From NCBI GenBank assembly GCA_027592025.1, contig JAQCIQ010000003.1:78177-142176 (forward strand): a DNA stretch of 64,000 nt, written 5' to 3'. The notes beneath the pieces are model-generated. The model was not told the origin of the DNA, searched no databases, and saw only the letters and a program-made list of their open reading frames with translations. Positions 1 through 8,180 of this stretch are shown here, piece by piece (the first letter of the stretch is position 1; the number at the start of each line of letters is the position of its first letter). This DNA comes from Bacteroidota bacterium. GTDB taxonomy: Bacteria; Bacteroidota; Bacteroidia; Flavobacteriales; Flavobacteriaceae. The translations under genes were made by a program, and so were the position numbers.

Positions 1-1
1 G

Positions 2-481
2 ACTTTCCAAGGTTGTTATTTCACGGGAGATGGCGCCATACGAGATGACCATGGAAACTATCGAATTACCGGCAGGGTAGATGATGTGATTATTGTTTCT
101 GGGCACAATCTAGGTACTGCCCCTATCGAAGACGCCATCAATGAGCATCCCCAAATTGCGGAATCGGCAGTGGTAGGAAAACCTCACGACATCAAGGGTC
201 AATCCCTTTGTGGGTTTGTTATTCCAAAAAATCAAAGTATAGACGCTTCTGATTTGTTATCGAGCGTCAACCGGCTGATATCGGAAGAAATTGGGCCTAT
301 CGCCAAGTTGGATCAAATATTGGTCGTAAGCGGTTTGCCAAAAACGCGTTCAGGAAAAATTATGAGACGTATTTTAAGAAAAATTGCAGGAGGTGAAACT
401 TCAAACCTCGGTGATATTTCTACCTTACTTAATCCAGAAGTTGTGGATGAAATTATCCAACAGTTTCATCAATCGAAATAG
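2..481 (+). CDS. acs: acetyl-CoA synthetase, C-terminal part (truncated by window edge)
   Basis: This is the last 159 residues of an AMP-forming acetyl-CoA synthetase, which activates acetate to acetyl-CoA through acetyl-AMP. The frame is open from base 2, so the 5' part lies outside the window. The start shows the adenylate-forming core motif YFTGDG, then the hinge region ITGRVDDVIIVSGHNLGTA, which precedes the mobile C-terminal lid. The conserved lysine that makes the adenylate, and is acetylated in known Acs enzymes, sits in PKTRSGKIMRR at about residues 120-130 of the visible part. The spacing of these motifs fits Acs better than shorter acyl-CoA ligases. The 3' end overlaps the convergent M42 peptidase gene by 13 bases. 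Confidence 0.93.
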   Translation, partial: TFQGCYFTGDGAIRDDHGNYRITGRVDDVIIVSGHNLGTAPIEDAINEHPQIAESAVVGKPHDIKGQSLCGFVIPKNQSIDASDLLSSVNRLISEEIGPIAKLDQILVVSGLPKTRSGKIMRRILRKIAGGETSNLGDISTLLNPEVVDEIIQQFHQSK

Positions 482-1554
482 CTGAAAGATTCGTTGTTTT
501 CAATTTTTAATAGAGTGTGATAAATCATCAATATCACGTTTTCAACGTCTTCTTTTCTTACCATTTCTACGGTAGTGTGCATGTACCGCAAAGGCAATGA
601 GATCAATGCCGATGGCACTCCGCCATTGCTGTAGGCAAAAGCATCAGTGTCTGTCCCTGTGGCTCTTGAAAGGGCGTTTCTTTGGAAAGGAATCTTGTTT
701 TCAACGGCTGCAGCAATAATTTTCTCTCTGAGTTTATGCTGAACTGCTGGGGCGTAGGCAATAACTGGGCCTTTGCCAATTTCACAGTGACCTTCCTTTT
801 TCTTCTCAATCATTGGGGTGGTGGTATCGTGAGTGACGTCGGTAATAATTGCCACATTAGGTTTGATGGTATTGGTAATCATTTCGGCACCTCTTAGGCC
901 AATTTCCTCTTGGACAGAATTAGTGATGTATAATCCAAAAGGAAGCTTTTTTTTGTTTTCATGAAGCAATCTTGCCACTTCGGCAATCATAAAACCACCC
1001 ATGCGGTTATCCAGTGCGCGACAAACAAAATTGTCTTTGTTCAAAATATGAAAAGTATCGGGGTAAGTAATTACGCATCCCACGTGAACTCCAAGCTTTT
1101 CGACTTCTTCCTTTTTAGTGCATCCAACGTCAATAAAGATGTTCTCAAGACTTGGTGCTTGTTCTTTACCGTCGCGACGGGTATGGATGGCTGGCCATCC
1201 AAAAACTCCTTTGACAATTCCTTTATCCGTGTGGATGTTTACAATCTTACTCGGGGCAATTTGGTGATCGCTGCCGCCGTTGCGAATGACATAAATCAGC
1301 CCATCGTCGGTAATGAAATTGACATACCATGAAATTTCATCGGCATGACCTTCAATGACCACCCTGTATTTGGCCTTGGGATTGATCACACCTACAGCCG
1401 AACCATAGTTGTCAGTAATGAACTCATCGACATACGGTTTCAAATAATCCATCCACAATTTTTGGCCCGTCCACTCGTAGCCCGTTGGTGCGGAATTGTT
1501 GAGGTATTTTTCGAGAAAATTGATCGACGACTTATTGAGAATGGATTTTTTCAT
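469..1554 (-). CDS. M42 family metallopeptidase (glutamyl aminopeptidase/FrvX-like)
   Basis: A 361-residue cytosolic di-metal aminopeptidase of family M42, whose relatives form large tetrahedral complexes that trim peptides. Candidate metal ligands are visible in order: His70 and Asp72 in GHADE, Asp182 in LDNRMGG, the Glu216-Glu217 pair in VQEEIGLRGAE, Asp239 in IITDVTHD and His326 in RYMHTTVEM. I chose the ATG at 1554 because the protein then begins with MKKSILNK, directly before the conserved domain. Upstream in-frame sequence is low-complexity (YYYY) and reaches into the divergent DUF4294 gene. Substrate cannot be told from sequence; endoglucanase names for this family are historical. Confidence 0.9.
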   Translation of the reverse strand: MKKSILNKSSINFLEKYLNNSAPTGYEWTGQKLWMDYLKPYVDEFITDNYGSAVGVINPKAKYRVVIEGHADEISWYVNFITDDGLIYVIRNGGSDHQIAPSKIVNIHTDKGIVKGVFGWPAIHTRRDGKEQAPSLENIFIDVGCTKKEEVEKLGVHVGCVITYPDTFHILNKDNFVCRALDNRMGGFMIAEVARLLHENKKKLPFGLYITNSVQEEIGLRGAEMITNTIKPNVAIITDVTHDTTTPMIEKKKEGHCEIGKGPVIAYAPAVQHKLREKIIAAAVENKIPFQRNALSRATGTDTDAFAYSNGGVPSALISLPLRYMHTTVEMVRKEDVENVILMIYHTLLKIENNESFSYFD

Positions 1555-1625
1555 ATTAAATTTTTTACTGGCACTAAAATAGTAATAATAATGAACTATT
1601 GAGCGTTCAAATTGTAGCGAATTGC

Positions 1626-1633
1626 TAAATTTG
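1626..1633 (+). promoter_or_regulatory. -7 promoter element TAAATTTG before the DUF4294 gene
   Basis: An exact match to the Bacteroidota TAnnTTTG element. Transcription would start near 1638-1640, which falls on or after the first possible ATG (1638). It therefore supports the ATG at 1653 as the real start. I see no TTG at ideal distance; the nearest ones are 11 and 24 bases upstream. Confidence 0.5.
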
Positions 1634-1652
1634 TAAGATGATTTTACAAACG

Positions 1653-2348
1653 ATGTTGCGTTGTTTTTGTTTGTCATTCATGCTCTCGGTGGGATTTGTG
1701 AAAGCTCAAGTTCCAGAGGTTGAGAATGACAGCATTGATTACGGTTTTGTTATCGTTGAAGGGGACACGCTCTATGGCCCGACCATTAATTTAGACCCAA
1801 TTACTCTTTTTCCAAAACTGAAATATGATTCGGAAGCTGCCAGACGCAGATACCTCACCCTGAAAAGAAAGACTTACAAAGTTTATCCTTATGCCAAATT
1901 GGCCTCAGAAAACTTGACCAAACTCAACTATAGATTAAGCCAACTCAAAAGAAAAAGTCAACAGAAAAAATATGCCAAAACCATTGAAAAATATTTGGAA
2001 GGCGAATTCAAGGAGGAGTTGCAGAAGTTTACCATTACTGAAGGACAAATATTGATAACCCTCATTCATAGGCAAACGGGAATTACTGCCTACGATTTGA
2101 TCAAAAGTTTGAGGAGTGGTTGGAAGGCCTATTGGTATAACAATACAGCGAAACTGTTCAACATGTCTTTAAAGGTCAAATATGACCCTGCAAACAATTT
2201 TGAACATTATTGCGTCGAAGACATCCTTCAAAGGGCCTTTGAAAATGGCGATTTAGAAGCACAGGACCCTGCAATGAAAATTGACTTCCTCAAACTGAGG
2301 TCCCAATGGATCAAAAAAGGGCTCAATCCTGGCTCTACCAAACAGTAA
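1653..2348 (+). CDS. DUF4294 domain-containing exported protein
   Basis: A protein of about 231 residues with an N-terminal signal peptide (MLRCFCLSFMLSVGFVKA, then Q) and the DUF4294 domain, which is restricted to Bacteroidota and has no known function. Family hallmarks are the GDTLYGPTINLDPITLFP segment near the mature N terminus, the RRRYLTLKRKTYKVYPYAK segment, and a C-terminal region that includes GWKAYWYNNTAKLFN. The middle is rich in Lys and predicted helical. An ATG at 1638 would add MILQT, but the promoter element at 1626-1633 and the signal peptide both favour 1653. It lies head to head with the M42 peptidase gene. Export to periplasm is inferred from the signal peptide. Confidence 0.85.
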   Translation: MLRCFCLSFMLSVGFVKAQVPEVENDSIDYGFVIVEGDTLYGPTINLDPITLFPKLKYDSEAARRRYLTLKRKTYKVYPYAKLASENLTKLNYRLSQLKRKSQQKKYAKTIEKYLEGEFKEELQKFTITEGQILITLIHRQTGITAYDLIKSLRSGWKAYWYNNTAKLFNMSLKVKYDPANNFEHYCVEDILQRAFENGDLEAQDPAMKIDFLKLRSQWIKKGLNPGSTKQ

Positions 2349-2385
2349 CAATGGAGGCCTAAATCTTTTCTTAGTTTTTTAAGCT

Positions 2386-2393
2386 TACCTTTG
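2386..2393 (+). promoter_or_regulatory. -7 promoter element TACCTTTG before the RlmL-type gene
   Basis: An exact TAnnTTTG match ending only 7 bases before the first ATG (2401). The expected transcription start is about 2398-2400, which would leave almost no 5' leader unless translation begins at the second ATG (2422). Confidence 0.5.
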
Positions 2394-2400
2394 CCGCAAC

Positions 2401-3570
2401 ATGAATAGACAAAATTTTACCATGATTGCCAAGACCCTTTTTGGGTTCGAAGAAATATTGGCTCAAGAATTAAAACGGTTAGGCGCTCAGTCGGTCAAAA
2501 TTGGTGTTCGGAACGTCAGCTTTGTTGGAGACTTGGGTTTTATGTACAAGGCCAATTTGGGACTGCGTATGGCCATAAAAATACTCAAACCTATCGACAG
2601 TTTTATTATTGCGAATGAAACAGATTTGTACAATAAGATAAAAAAACTTCCATGGGAAAACTATTTGTCTGAGACCGGTACTTTGGCTGTAGATTCTACA
2701 GTTCATTCAACCGTGTTCAATCACTCTCAATACATTGCTTTAAAAACCAAGGATGCAATTGTCGATAGATTTCGGGAAAGGACGCAGAGTCGTCCTAGTG
2801 TTGATCTAAAATATCCAGATTTGAGAATCAACATTCACATCGATCGAGAACGCTGTAGTGTTTCTTTAGACAGTTCGGGCATGTCTTTGCACAAAAGAGG
2901 TTACCGCTCAGCCACCAATATTGCGCCAATAAACGAAGTTCTGGCAGCAGGATTGGTGCTTCAGTCGGGTTGGAATGGTCAATGTGATTTCTTTGACCCA
3001 ATGTGCGGCAGCGGTACAATTTTGATTGAAGCGGCAATGATTGCAGCCAATATCCCACCGAACATCAACAGAAAAGAATTTGCTTTCGAACGTTGGAACG
3101 ATTGGGATCCAGATTTGTATCAATCGATTCAGGAATCTTTGTTAAAAAAGGTTCGAGAAGTACCTGTGAAAATATACGGTTGTGACAAGGCGCCATCAGC
3201 AATACGAAAGGCAGTTGAAAACATCAAAGACGCAAATTTGGAAGAGTTTATTACTGTGACAGAAGATAACTTTTTTAAGTCCGAAAAAACTACTGAAGGC
3301 CATTTGCATTTGCTGTTTAACCCGCCCTATGGCGAACGGTTAGATATTGATGCTGAGGTGTTTTACAAGCAAATTGGAGACACACTAAAAACCTCTTATC
3401 CCGATTCAGAGGCTTGGTTTATCACCTCAAACCTTGAAGCGATTAAGTCCGTAGGTCTTAGGCCGTCTCGAAAAATAAAAGTGTTTAACGCCAAACTCGA
3501 AGCACGACTGCTGAAATATGAAATTTATGCTGGCAGCAAGAAAGCCAAGCATCAAGGGTTTGAAAACTAG
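2401..3570 (+). CDS. THUMP-domain class I SAM-dependent RNA methyltransferase (RlmL N-terminal-like)
   Basis: A 389-residue enzyme predicted to make N2-methylguanosine in 23S rRNA, corresponding to the RlmL half of E. coli RlmKL. A THUMP RNA-binding domain covers roughly residues 1-160. The methyltransferase domain follows, with the SAM-binding motif FDPMCGSGTILIEAA at 198-212 and the catalytic NPPYGERL motif at 307-314. There is no fused RlmK domain, as is usual in Bacteroidota. The N terminus NFTMIAKTLFGFEE resembles family members, supporting the ATG at 2401 although the promoter leaves almost no leader. Its stop abuts the convergent DUF6048 gene with no gap. The exact target base is inferred from the family. 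Confidence 0.88.
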   Translation: MNRQNFTMIAKTLFGFEEILAQELKRLGAQSVKIGVRNVSFVGDLGFMYKANLGLRMAIKILKPIDSFIIANETDLYNKIKKLPWENYLSETGTLAVDSTVHSTVFNHSQYIALKTKDAIVDRFRERTQSRPSVDLKYPDLRINIHIDRERCSVSLDSSGMSLHKRGYRSATNIAPINEVLAAGLVLQSGWNGQCDFFDPMCGSGTILIEAAMIAANIPPNINRKEFAFERWNDWDPDLYQSIQESLLKKVREVPVKIYGCDKAPSAIRKAVENIKDANLEEFITVTEDNFFKSEKTTEGHLHLLFNPPYGERLDIDAEVFYKQIGDTLKTSYPDSEAWFITSNLEAIKSVGLRPSRKIKVFNAKLEARLLKYEIYAGSKKAKHQGFEN

Positions 3571-4269
3571 CTATTTTTTGTAAAATGGAATGCGGTAAGC
3601 AAGTCCGTAACTTAAGCCTGCTCCAATTACTCCGTCTTCATAGGTCCGATTGAATCCTGGGATATACAGGTTGTCAACCTTTCCATCCGACTTGTTGGAG
3701 ATCAGTCGCTTGAGTTGCAAATTGAAATAACCAAACAAATTGGGCAACAACTCAACTTTAATTCCAAACTGTAGCTCTAACCACATTGCCGACAATCCGT
3801 CGTAGGTGCTGTTGACTTCATTGGTTGGTGACGGCCAAGTTTGGTTGGTGGTGTAGGTGGTATAACTGTGTATGGTTTGTGAAAACTTGGAAATTCCCAA
3901 TCTCAATCCACTGTAAATCATGTTGTCCATTCCTTCCCAATTTCTATAGAGGTTGAAATCTCCGCCAACTTTGAGGTATTGCCCTGAACTGCTAAAATTA
4001 ATATTGGGCTCATCGATTGTCTTTTCGGCACTTCCAAGTTCCCCCGCTGCATAAAGTCTTTCCGTTAAGCGGTAATCTCCCAATATTTCGAAACCTTTAA
4101 AGTCATTGCTGAAAGTCGTTCTGCCAAGACTGGTCAAATCGGCACCCAAACGAAGGCCAAATTTAACAGGGACTTTGAGACTGTCGACCGACGTTTCGGT
4201 TTGAGCCGATCCATTCAAGACGAGCAGGCAAAACAAAAATCCACTAATGATATATTTTGACATGCGCAT
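3571..4269 (-). CDS. DUF6048 family predicted outer-membrane protein
   Basis: A protein of about 230 residues with a signal peptide (hydrophobic GFLFCLLVLNGSAQ segment) followed by alternating hydrophobic strands such as FGLRLGADLTSL, FEILGDYRL and AGLSYGLAYRIPF. This pattern fits a small outer-membrane beta-barrel. It matches my memory of DUF6048, which follows the DUF6452 gene in many Flavobacteriales. The ATG at 4269 overlaps the upstream gene by 26 bases; an ATG at 4263 is equally possible. It is the last gene of an rlmD-DUF6452-DUF6048 run. Function is unknown. Confidence 0.72.
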   Translation of the reverse strand: MRMSKYIISGFLFCLLVLNGSAQTETSVDSLKVPVKFGLRLGADLTSLGRTTFSNDFKGFEILGDYRLTERLYAAGELGSAEKTIDEPNINFSSSGQYLKVGGDFNLYRNWEGMDNMIYSGLRLGISKFSQTIHSYTTYTTNQTWPSPTNEVNSTYDGLSAMWLELQFGIKVELLPNLFGYFNLQLKRLISNKSDGKVDNLYIPGFNRTYEDGVIGAGLSYGLAYRIPFYKK

Positions 4270-4750
4270 GTATGGTATTGTTAATTTCTGTTTGAACCAC
4301 TTCGGTATTCAAAATCCAATTGTCCGAATCTGGAATTGATTCGGCGAGCAATTCCGAATAGAAGGTTTTGTAACCGCAGGCTCTTGAAACAAAAATATCT
4401 TGGGTTTGAAATCCAGTCATAAAACCATCGCCATTTCCTGTGGCTTCTTCGCTCTCATAGTTGATAAAAAGTTGGAATGTTGCTGCGTTGAGATGAGTGG
4501 GAAGTGGCAAAACCAAAGAGTCTGTTGTGATGACATTCAATCCAAGAACATCAAAGCTGCTTCCAGAGTCGTCTAAACCAAATACTTTGAGATTCTCAAC
4601 AGCCTTCAGTTCATTGGGATTGTTGAAGTCATAGAAGCGGATAATGAGAGAAGGCGTTGTTGGCGTGGATGCCGAGCAGATGTCGTCTTTTTCGCATTGC
4701 AAAAAAGTCAAAAACAGACAACATAAACCAAATGATCTCCAAAAATTCAT
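4244..4750 (-). CDS. DUF6452 family predicted lipoprotein
   Basis: About 168 residues. It starts MNFWRSFGLCCLFLTFLQC, a signal sequence with a probable lipidated Cys at about residue 19, followed by EKDDICSASTPTTPSLIIRFYD. The C-x3-TPTTPSLIIRFYD stretch is what I remember of DUF6452. The rest is predicted beta-rich and ends with NNTIHAHVKIYH. The ATG at 4750 places the start 4 bases after the rlmD stop, so the two are surely cotranscribed. Its 3' end overlaps the DUF6048 gene. A role with the following barrel protein in the outer membrane is inferred from linkage only. Confidence 0.72.
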   Translation of the reverse strand: MNFWRSFGLCCLFLTFLQCEKDDICSASTPTTPSLIIRFYDFNNPNELKAVENLKVFGLDDSGSSFDVLGLNVITTDSLVLPLPTHLNAATFQLFINYESEEATGNGDGFMTGFQTQDIFVSRACGYKTFYSELLAESIPDSDNWILNTEVVQTEINNTIHAHVKIYH

Positions 4751-4754
4751 AGGA

Positions 4755-6167
4755 CTAAACTCGTTTTTCCAAAAGTACAACATTTTCGCAATGGTGTGTT
4801 TGAGGAAACATATCGACTGCTTGGGATTTAGACACAGTGTAAGCCTCTTTCATCAATGCCAAATCTCGAGCCTGAGTGGCGCTGTTACAGCTGACGTAAA
4901 TAATTTTTTGTGGCATGACCTTGAGTAACTGAGCCACCACATCGGGATGCATGCCGTCTCTTGGAGGGTCGGTGATAATGACTTCTGGCATGCCATGATC
5001 CTTTAAAAATTTGTCATTAAACAGGGTTTTCATGTCTCCGGTGTAAAATTCTGCATTCGAAATGCCATTCAACACAGCATTAGATTTAGCGGCAATAATT
5101 GCTTCTGGAACAGACTCAATTCCAACAACTTTTTTAGCGTTTTTCGCGATGAATTGTGCAATGGTGCCAATGCCTGTATAAAGATCATAAACCAGTTCAT
5201 TTCCTTTTAATCCTGCAAATTCGCGAACGACTTTATACAGTTCGTACGCTTGATCAGAGTTGGTTTGGTAAAACGACTTGGCGTCAATTTTAAATCGCAG
5301 ACCCTCCATTTCTTCAAAAATGTGATCGCGACCAGAATGGCATCTAACCTCTTGATCGTATATGGTATCATTGGCCTTATTGTTGAACACATAAAGTAAT
5401 GCGGTAATTTCGGGAAAAGAGGCTCTCAAGTAATCGAGTAAAAGTTGATTTTTTACTAAATCCTCCTCATAAAATTGAATTAAAACCATCAACTCTCCAA
5501 TACTAGAATTACGAATCATTAAAGTTCTGAGCAATCCAGACTGTTGTCTTGGGTTAAAAAACGAAAGCTCATTGGAGTTGGCAAAGACTTTTATGGCATT
5601 TCGGATGGCGTTACTGGGATCTTCTTGAAGATAACATTGATCGATATCCAATACTTTGTCCCAAGCACCAGGGATGTGAAACCCAAGTCCGTTCCGAGAG
5701 GAAATTTCTTGACCACTGGCAATTTCCTCTGGGGTTAACCATCTGCTGCTGCTAAATGAAAATTCCATTTTGTTCCGATACAGATAGGATTTTTTACAGG
5801 ATATAATGGGTAAAAAATGATCTACCGTCAGGCCGCCAATTCGTTGAAGGTGGTTTTTGACTTCATTGTTTTTGAAATGCAGTTGATCTGGGTAATTCAT
5901 GCTTTGCCATTTACACCCGCCACAAGTGCCGAAATGAACGCATATGGGCTCAACACGTCTTTCAGAATATTGATGAATGAATACAGCCTTTCCTTGATAA
6001 AATTGTTTGCGTTTTTTGAGGACTTGCACGTCAACTACGTCACCGGGAACCGCGTCGCTCATGAATACCATGCGCCCATCGGCTGCTTTTCCTACCGCAA
6101 GTCCTTTCGAACCAATATCAAATACCTGAACCCTCTCCAACCTTGGCAGCTTTCTTCCTCTTGTCAT
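4755..6167 (-). CDS. rlmD: 23S rRNA (uracil-1939-C5)-methyltransferase RlmD
   Basis: A 470-residue TrmA/RlmD-family enzyme that methylates C5 of uracil 1939 in 23S rRNA using SAM. An N-terminal TRAM domain (about 10-70) is followed by the iron-sulfur ligands Cys76, Cys82 and Cys85 (CVHFGTCGGC) and a fourth Cys178. The C-terminal methyltransferase domain has DLYTGIGTIA at 328-337, DPPRDG at 400-405 and the catalytic nucleophile Cys427 in YVSCNSATQARDL. All expected residues are present. Close paralogues in this phylum could modify another uracil, so the exact site is inferred. It heads a three-gene operon with DUF6452 and DUF6048. Confidence 0.9.
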   Translation of the reverse strand: MTRGRKLPRLERVQVFDIGSKGLAVGKAADGRMVFMSDAVPGDVVDVQVLKKRKQFYQGKAVFIHQYSERRVEPICVHFGTCGGCKWQSMNYPDQLHFKNNEVKNHLQRIGGLTVDHFLPIISCKKSYLYRNKMEFSFSSSRWLTPEEIASGQEISSRNGLGFHIPGAWDKVLDIDQCYLQEDPSNAIRNAIKVFANSNELSFFNPRQQSGLLRTLMIRNSSIGELMVLIQFYEEDLVKNQLLLDYLRASFPEITALLYVFNNKANDTIYDQEVRCHSGRDHIFEEMEGLRFKIDAKSFYQTNSDQAYELYKVVREFAGLKGNELVYDLYTGIGTIAQFIAKNAKKVVGIESVPEAIIAAKSNAVLNGISNAEFYTGDMKTLFNDKFLKDHGMPEVIITDPPRDGMHPDVVAQLLKVMPQKIIYVSCNSATQARDLALMKEAYTVSKSQAVDMFPQTHHCENVVLLEKRV

Positions 6168-6197
6168 GACGCAAAAATAGAATAATTGAGTTATCCA

Positions 6198-6228
6198 TTG
6201 GCGCTTTGGGCGTTCTTTTGTAATTTCG
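6198..6228 (+). promoter_or_regulatory. Promoter of rocD: TTG, 20 bases, TAATTTCG
   Basis: TTG at 6198-6200 lies exactly 20 bases before TAATTTCG (6221-6228), which differs from TAnnTTTG by one base. Predicted start of transcription is near 6235. Confidence 0.5.
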
Positions 6229-6280
6229 AAGCAAATCTCGACTTTAACCTAAACATGACGTCATGATTGCATCCACTACA

Positions 6281-7549
6281 ATGTCCAAATCAGAACAATT
6301 TATCGCACTTGAAGATCAGTTTGGCGCGCATAATTACCACCCTCTACCTGTAGTTTTAGAGCGGGGTGAAGGGGTATTCGTTTTTGATGTTGATGGAAAG
6401 AAATATTATGATTTTTTGTCTGCTTATTCAGCGGTAAACCAAGGACATTGTCACCCTCACATTATCGGCGCCTTAATTGAACAATCAAAAAAACTGACTC
6501 TTACTTCACGAGCTTTTCATAACAATCGTTTGGGAAAATTCGAGCAGTTCGCCACTTCTTTCTTTGGTTATGATAAGTTATTACCGATGAATACTGGAGC
6601 TGAGGCGGTTGAAACCTCTATAAAGATTGCCCGTAAATGGGGGTATGAAGTCAAAGAAATAGAAGAAAATAGTGCCCAAATAGTCGTTTGTGAGAATAAT
6701 TTCCACGGCCGAACCACAACAATCATATCATTTTCAAACGATCCTGTTGCACGCAAAAACTTTGGACCATTTACTGGCGGATTTTTGAAAATACCTTATG
6801 ATAACGCAGACGCCTTAGAGGACGTTTTGAAATCCAATCCAAATATAGCGGCTTTCTTGGTAGAGCCAATTCAAGGAGAAGCTGGGGTCTATGTGCCAAG
6901 CGATGACTATTTATTGAAATGTAAGGCTTTGTGCGAGAAATACAACGTTCTGCTTATGGTCGACGAGATTCAGACGGGCATAGGTCGTACAGGGAGACTT
7001 TTGGCGAGCTGTGGAAATTGCTCTTGTGCCGAAAAAAATTGCTCTCAAACTCCCGCTGTCAAAGCTGATATTCTGATTTTAGGCAAGGCATTGAGCGGGG
7101 GAGTCTATCCAGTATCCGCAGTGCTAGCGGATGACCACATCATGTCAGTCATTGGCCCTGGTAATCACGGCAGTACTTTTGGAGGAAATCCAGTAGCTGC
7201 AGCTGTTGCCATTGCCGCTTTAGAGGTGGTCAGGGACGAGCGATTGGCTGAAAATGCCGATAGATTGGGTCAGCTGTTCCGAAAAAAAATGAAGGAATAT
7301 ATAGCGACAAGTCAAATTGTTAAACTCGTGAGAGGAAAGGGTCTGCTCAATGCTATTGTCATCAACGAAGACAAAAGCAGTAATGCGGCTTGGGAAATTT
7401 GCTTGGGCTTGAGAGATCGTGGACTTCTAGCCAAACCAACTCATGGCAACATCATCAGATTTGCTCCACCATTAGTGATGACAGAAGCACAGTTGCTTGA
7501 TTGTTTGCGTATCATTACAGCAACCTTAACTGATTTCGAGCCAGTTTAG
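6281..7549 (+). CDS. rocD: ornithine--oxo-acid (ornithine delta) aminotransferase
   Basis: A class III PLP aminotransferase of about 422 residues that converts ornithine and 2-oxoglutarate to glutamate semialdehyde and glutamate, linking arginine and proline metabolism. Typical features include FDVDGKKYYDFLSAYSAVNQGH near the start, the PLP-binding DEIQTGIGRTGR segment, the PLP lysine in LILGKALSGGVYPVSAV (residue 275 counting from the ATG at 6263) and GSTFGGNPVA. An alternative ATG at 6263 adds six residues; I favour MSKSEQF at 6281. An unusual four-cysteine insertion (SCGNCSCAEKNC) lies just after GRTGRLLA. No arginine catabolism partners are adjacent. Confidence 0.92.
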   Translation: MSKSEQFIALEDQFGAHNYHPLPVVLERGEGVFVFDVDGKKYYDFLSAYSAVNQGHCHPHIIGALIEQSKKLTLTSRAFHNNRLGKFEQFATSFFGYDKLLPMNTGAEAVETSIKIARKWGYEVKEIEENSAQIVVCENNFHGRTTTIISFSNDPVARKNFGPFTGGFLKIPYDNADALEDVLKSNPNIAAFLVEPIQGEAGVYVPSDDYLLKCKALCEKYNVLLMVDEIQTGIGRTGRLLASCGNCSCAEKNCSQTPAVKADILILGKALSGGVYPVSAVLADDHIMSVIGPGNHGSTFGGNPVAAAVAIAALEVVRDERLAENADRLGQLFRKKMKEYIATSQIVKLVRGKGLLNAIVINEDKSSNAAWEICLGLRDRGLLAKPTHGNIIRFAPPLVMTEAQLLDCLRIITATLTDFEPV

Positions 7550-7550
7550 A

Positions 7551-7877
7551 TCAAATACTTTGGTTAATGAGCCATTCATTTTGCATTTCTTCGAGTCCTG
7601 ACAGACCGATAGTAGCAAAGAGGAAAACAAGGTAAATGATGTATAAGAAGCAAAGAACAATGCCGATAATCGCCAAAATACGTCCGACATTGACATTGTT
7701 ATATTCGGTATAGCCTTCAGGATTTTCGTAATACAATTTTCTAGATTTGTTAGCCAAAACAAGGGCTACTATTCCGAAAACAAGTCCAAAGACTCCATAG
7801 CAGCAACACGTTAAAATAGAGAGAATGCCAAAGACTAAGATTAAGGTAGCATGAGGTAAAGGTTGTTTGTTTTCCAT
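7551..7877 (-). CDS. CCC-motif small membrane protein
   Basis: 108 residues with two strongly predicted membrane helices (about 10-40 and 66-95). The first contains the triple cysteine ILTCCCYGVFGLVFG that defines the CCC-motif membrane protein family common in Bacteroidota. The loop KSRKLYYENPEGYTEYNNVNVGRI between the helices is also typical, as is the reappearance of GRILAIIGIVL. It lies 2 bases after the DUF2752 stop and is surely cotranscribed with it. Function is unknown; distant resemblance to DUF4190-type proteins is possible. Its stop is one base from the convergent rocD stop. Confidence 0.82.
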   Translation of the reverse strand: MENKQPLPHATLILVFGILSILTCCCYGVFGLVFGIVALVLANKSRKLYYENPEGYTEYNNVNVGRILAIIGIVLCFLYIIYLVFLFATIGLSGLEEMQNEWLINQSI

Positions 7878-7879
7878 GG

Positions 7880-8161
7880 TTAGAAGAATTGATTCATTTT
7901 TACGATATAACTAATTATTATTGTCAAGACATTAACGCCAATGAGCACATGAATGAGTCTTGCCTTTATAGGGTAAAATCTCGATGCAATTAGTACGATT
8001 CCCAGCAATATTAAACTGTAGATGGCTGGATATAAATAGAAAGCCGATTTGAAGTCTCCTTGAAGTACCATAATAAAGGCTCTTTGAGCACCACATCCGG
8101 GACAATCAATTCCAAACAGGGCTTTGTTTAGACAGGGCAGCATGAGTCGATCAAAGGTCAT
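7880..8161 (-). CDS. DUF2752 domain-containing membrane protein
   Basis: 93 residues. It has the DUF2752 signature Cys20-Pro-Gly-Cys23-Gly-Ala-Gln-Arg-Ala near the N terminus, then two or three hydrophobic helices (about 25-60 and 68-90). The CPGCG motif is the defining mark of this family, whose function is unknown. It is the first gene of a two-gene unit with the CCC-motif protein, a pairing that recurs in Bacteroidota. An exact TAnnTTTG element (TACTTTTG on the minus strand, 8181-8188) lies just upstream inside a symmetric dyad. Confidence 0.88.
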   Translation of the reverse strand: MTFDRLMLPCLNKALFGIDCPGCGAQRAFIMVLQGDFKSAFYLYPAIYSLILLGIVLIASRFYPIKARLIHVLIGVNVLTIIISYIVKMNQFF

Positions 8162-8180
8162 TTTTTAAATAGGGATGCTT

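Noticed and set aside
961..1602. Plus-strand open frames opposite the M42 peptidase
   Set aside because: The minus strand carries a complete M42 domain with all metal ligands; the plus frames show no domain.
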